Source: Pseudophaeobacter profundi (lineage in GTDB: Bacteria > Pseudomonadota > Alphaproteobacteria > Rhodobacterales > Rhodobacteraceae). From it: a stretch of DNA of 64,000 nt. Positions 61,979-64,000 of the stretch are shown in pieces (positions within the stretch are counted from its first letter, which is position 1; each line of letters starts with the position of its first letter). The position numbers were made by a program, and so were the translations under genes. Location of the stretch: the NCBI RefSeq assembly GCF_029697505.1, contig NZ_JARJEF010000009.1, positions 113,178 through 177,177 of the forward strand, given 5' to 3'. The notes under the pieces were generated by a model. It searched no databases, was not told where the DNA came from, and worked only from the letters and a program-made list of their open reading frames with translations.

Positions 61979-62488
61979 ATGAAAAAAGTCAAGGACGACC
62001 CAGGTTCAGTAACCACAAAAGAGCTGGCCGAATATTGGAGAATGCCATCGGTTAGAGCCGCTCGTGAACTTGCACTGGCGCTCGGCCTACGGCGTATCAA
62101 TGGCAAATTTCCCTGGTATTCCGTTTGGGCAATTGAGGGCCTGGCTCCACCGCCAAGCTACAGATGGGAAGAATTAAAGCTTCCGCATAGTACTGCAGGC
62201 GATGTGGCTGAGGCGCTCGGAGAGACTATACGATCTGGAAGGCGGCGTGGCGTTTCAAAGCCTGATCCGAGTTTCCCAGACCCGATCCCGCTGCGAAAAA
62301 AACCGATACTCTGGCGAACAGCCCAGCTGCGCGCTTGGCAGGCGGGTTTGCCAGTCCCCAACTATCGGGTCGCTTCGACGGCAGCACGGCGCACACCAAA
62401 ACCCTTGGCCAACCGAACTCAAGAACCTCCGTCCAATACCTACAATCCGTTCGCCGAAGCACGATCTGCGGCCACCAGGAACGGTTAA
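61979..62488 (+). CDS. Uncharacterised protein with helix-turn-helix-like N-terminus
   Basis: A 169-residue basic protein. The N-terminal 60 residues (SVTTKELAEYWRMPSVRAARELALALGLRRINGKFPWYSVWAIEG) look like a DNA-binding helix-turn-helix. The rest is Pro/Arg-rich and low in structure. AAGGAGG 8 nt upstream fixes the ATG at 61979. It lies outside the 14-bp repeats but next to the tRNA-Ser, in a second mobile-type segment with the truncated gene downstream. I recognise no family. Confidence 0.62.
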   Translation: MKKVKDDPGSVTTKELAEYWRMPSVRAARELALALGLRRINGKFPWYSVWAIEGLAPPPSYRWEELKLPHSTAGDVAEALGETIRSGRRRGVSKPDPSFPDPIPLRKKPILWRTAQLRAWQAGLPVPNYRVASTAARRTPKPLANRTQEPPSNTYNPFAEARSAATRNG

Positions 62489-62628
62489 ATGACACCCCCG
62501 ACGAACAACGGAAAACATGACAACCACCCGGCAACATTGTTGCGGCGTTTATTGAGCAGTGTTTGTCAATTTCCGCTTCGTCCCAACGAAGAACGGCCAA
62601 TCTGAACGATGAAGGGCCAAATGAGGAC

Positions 62629-63903
62629 ATGACACCTATGACATATAATCCTTTCGAATTTATCTCCCACAGCGATGCGGCAAAGGCAGCATCCAAAGCA
62701 GAAAACATGGAGGATGTGCTGAACTGGCTCGACAGCGATGACTGTGACCTCGCCCAGACAGTCCGTCGCACCTACTCCCAGGCAGTGAGGAAAGAAGTAT
62801 GGCTCCTAAATCGCAGTGCAGACCGGATCCCAGCCTGCTCTATGTATTTCCAAAGAGAGTTCCCGAACAGGAAATACGATAGCTCCTGGGGTAAGACGTT
62901 CTCCGCTGCCAAACGATGGAAAAGAAACGTTTCTGCTGCCATCAACGGCGCGACTGGCCTGATCGCCGAACATCGGGCGCGCAGGTCTCGGCAGGATAGC
63001 TGGTCTTCATTGCAGCACGTGCTCGAAGAAATTTACACCTCAGGCTTAAAGCCTGCGCTGATATCCAATCAGAAGCAGCTCATAAGCGTTCAAAGTTGCG
63101 CAGATACTGCCAGAAAGCAGAATTTGGAGGCCAGTGAGATTAACCCGGAGCTCGCGCTTCATCTTTACAACTCCGTTCCCACCTCAGGGGCAAAGGAGTC
63201 TGTGGAAAAAGCATTTGAGCTCCTCGACAAAGTTCGGAGCAGCAAGGATCCACGCGTGCAGGGGCTTCTACCTGTTCAGCCCATCTGCTTTGAAAAGCCA
63301 GCGCGCGCTAACGCTGTCGAAATACCTGAACGCCTGCTGCATGAACTAAACACTTGGGTCGAGTTGGCATCACGCGGTCGCTGGTCAATTACTGACAATC
63401 GATACACGAATGGGATTTCCACTCAGCCCTTTATCAGCGCGGTAAAGAAGGTCCTTGCAACCGCTGAATTGGCGGGGGCAGTTTCACTCGCTGAGCTTGA
63501 TACAATTGCAGCCGTCTTCGACAAAAATGTCTTGGTATCAGTCGTTCGAAAGCTTCGAGATCTCGATAGAGGTCGGGAAGACGGCGCTATCACACCTCGC
63601 ACTGCCCGAGGTTACATCGAAAACCTTGTTCCGTTCCTGGAGCGCAATGGCGAGGATGCTTCAACCGTCAAAAGCATCCTTGATACGGACACTTGGCTCA
63701 AAGCTGGAGCTCGGCGCAAAGGCGAGATGGCGCCGCACGTTCGGTCCTTCTGTGAAAGCGTCGTAAGAGACATGAATGCCAGGCTGCGGTTTCTGTCGCT
63801 TCACATCCTATTCAGGAAGAAGGCAGAATTCCACCTCCGAGCCGCACAAAAAGCGGCAGGCCGGGAAACCGAACATCACCTGTTGATTGTCACTGAGAAC
63901 TGA
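62629..63903 (+). CDS. Uncharacterised protein, C-terminus replaced by an IS21-like end
   Basis: A 424-residue frame with no family that I recognise. It is largely helical (LNWLDSDDCDLAQTVRRTYSQAVRKEVW; SVVRKLRDLDRGREDGAITPRTARGYIENLV). Its Arg-rich segments recall N-terminal parts of large recombinases or replication proteins, but no catalytic motif is seen. The last roughly eight residues (LLIVTEN) are encoded by the terminal repeat of the element starting near 63881, so the native C-terminus is lost. The start at 62629 has GAGG just upstream; a TTG at 62563 is possible. Confidence 0.55.
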   Translation: MTPMTYNPFEFISHSDAAKAASKAENMEDVLNWLDSDDCDLAQTVRRTYSQAVRKEVWLLNRSADRIPACSMYFQREFPNRKYDSSWGKTFSAAKRWKRNVSAAINGATGLIAEHRARRSRQDSWSSLQHVLEEIYTSGLKPALISNQKQLISVQSCADTARKQNLEASEINPELALHLYNSVPTSGAKESVEKAFELLDKVRSSKDPRVQGLLPVQPICFEKPARANAVEIPERLLHELNTWVELASRGRWSITDNRYTNGISTQPFISAVKKVLATAELAGAVSLAELDTIAAVFDKNVLVSVVRKLRDLDRGREDGAITPRTARGYIENLVPFLERNGEDASTVKSILDTDTWLKAGARRKGEMAPHVRSFCESVVRDMNARLRFLSLHILFRKKAEFHLRAAQKAAGRETEHHLLIVTEN

Positions 63904-63906
63904 CCC
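63886..63906. repeat. IS-end direct repeat, copy 1
   Basis: A 21-bp repeat (ATTGTCACTGAGAAC then TGACCC); copy 2 at 63920-63940 differs by one base (T for C). Multiple copies of such repeats are transposase-binding sites in IS21-like elements. Confidence 0.7.
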
Positions 63907-63919
63907 GGTATGCCGATAA

Positions 63920-63940
63920 ATTGTCACTGAGAATTGACCC
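63920..63940. repeat. IS-end direct repeat, copy 2
   Basis: Second copy, 34 bp start to start from copy 1 (about three helical turns), same orientation, one mismatch. Confidence 0.7.
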
Positions 63941-63993
63941 ATGTGAACACACTGCCCCGACGGTTTTCGTTGGGGGGATTGGGAGTGATAGAC

Positions 63994-64000
63994 ATGGGAT
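63994..64000 (+). CDS. Start of a transposase gene (partial, probable istA)
   Basis: An ATG at 63994 preceded by GGGAG at a suitable distance, directly after the IS-type repeats. Only two codons are in the window, so the identity rests on position alone. Confidence 0.3.

Larger units (their letters stand above)
63881..64000. mobile_element. Left end of an IS21-like insertion element (runs off window)
   Basis: Two 21-bp direct repeats beginning ATTGTCACTGAGAA (63886-63906 and 63920-63940, one mismatch) lie close together, as in multiple-repeat ends of IS21-family elements. About 55 bp later is GGGAG and an ATG at 63994, the place for istA. It interrupts the upstream 424-residue gene. Only 120 bp are visible, so the family call needs the rest of the element. 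Confidence 0.6.

Noticed and set aside
1-64000. CRISPR arrays, riboswitches and rRNA genes
   Set aside because: No regularly spaced repeats were seen on reading, and no rRNA sequence or recognisable riboswitch core was found. Weak or degenerate examples could be missed without computation.

Overview
The window is GC-rich DNA with densely packed genes and overlapping ATGA/GTGA junctions. Gene content points to a facultatively denitrifying alphaproteobacterium, most likely a Rhodobacteraceae/Roseobacter-group marine bacterium. The evidence is a Tat-type nosRZDFYLX operon, an alphaproteobacterial phenylacetate (paa) gene set, NsrR with anaerobic ubiquinone genes ubiTUV, several ABC transporters, and a roseobacter-style tRNA-Ser island. 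The assignment is an inference from gene content, not from a marker gene.

Layout. (1) 0-12.4 kb: a stress/envelope block with a small YgiT-type zinc-finger protein, a very large cyclic beta-1,2-glucan synthase whose start overlaps the end of a tandem universal stress protein gene, two FNR/NnrR-like boxes upstream of that pair, a frameshifted groEL remnant, a helix-hairpin-helix protein and a triple-BON protein. (2) 12.7-20 kb: phenylacetate catabolism (paaG-paaI-paaK-tetR divergent from paaZ), a PaaX-like regulator and an alpha/beta hydrolase, with a perfect short palindrome between paaG and paaZ. (3) 20-23.6 kb: tRNA-Met, LysR regulator, glutathione S-transferase, PNPOx-like flavoprotein and a DUF1348/NTF2-like protein. 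(4) 23.7-32.8 kb: nitrous oxide reduction operon (DUF2946-nosR-Z-D-F-Y-L-X) with an FNR/NnrR-like box upstream. (5) 33-40.5 kb: BMP-type nucleoside/nucleobase ABC importer ending in a cytosine-deaminase-like hydrolase, then a MATE exporter. (6) 40.5-48.6 kb, minus strand: a LIV-type ABC importer and a separate gntR-M20-M24 operon whose promoter carries two facing copies of one 14-bp operator-like sequence. (7) 49-52.9 kb: nsrR divergent from a hemerythrin (RIC-like) gene and ubiT-ubiU-ubiV, ending in a truncated nnrS. (8) 53.1-61.6 kb: an 8.5-kb integrative element bounded by 14-bp direct repeats, with one copy at the 3' end of tRNA-Ser(GCU). It holds an integrase, an AlpA-like excisionase, small uncharacterised genes, an MmeI-like type IIL restriction-modification protein and an overlapping Mrr-type endonuclease. 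(9) 61.7-64 kb: two further mobile-type genes, the second truncated by an element with IS21-like repeats that runs off the window.

How parts fit together. nos, nsrR, the hemerythrin protein and ubiTUV (plus the nnrS remnant) form an anaerobic respiration theme: N2O reduction, NO sensing and repair, and oxygen-independent quinone synthesis. FNR-like boxes in front of the nos operon and of the universal stress/cyclic glucan operon suggest both answer to the same low-oxygen or NO signal. The most novel-looking material is the tRNA-Ser island. Its restriction gene has an AT-richer target-recognition segment and overlaps a PUA-like-Mrr nuclease gene, and an unrecognised 287-residue protein is translationally coupled to the integrase.
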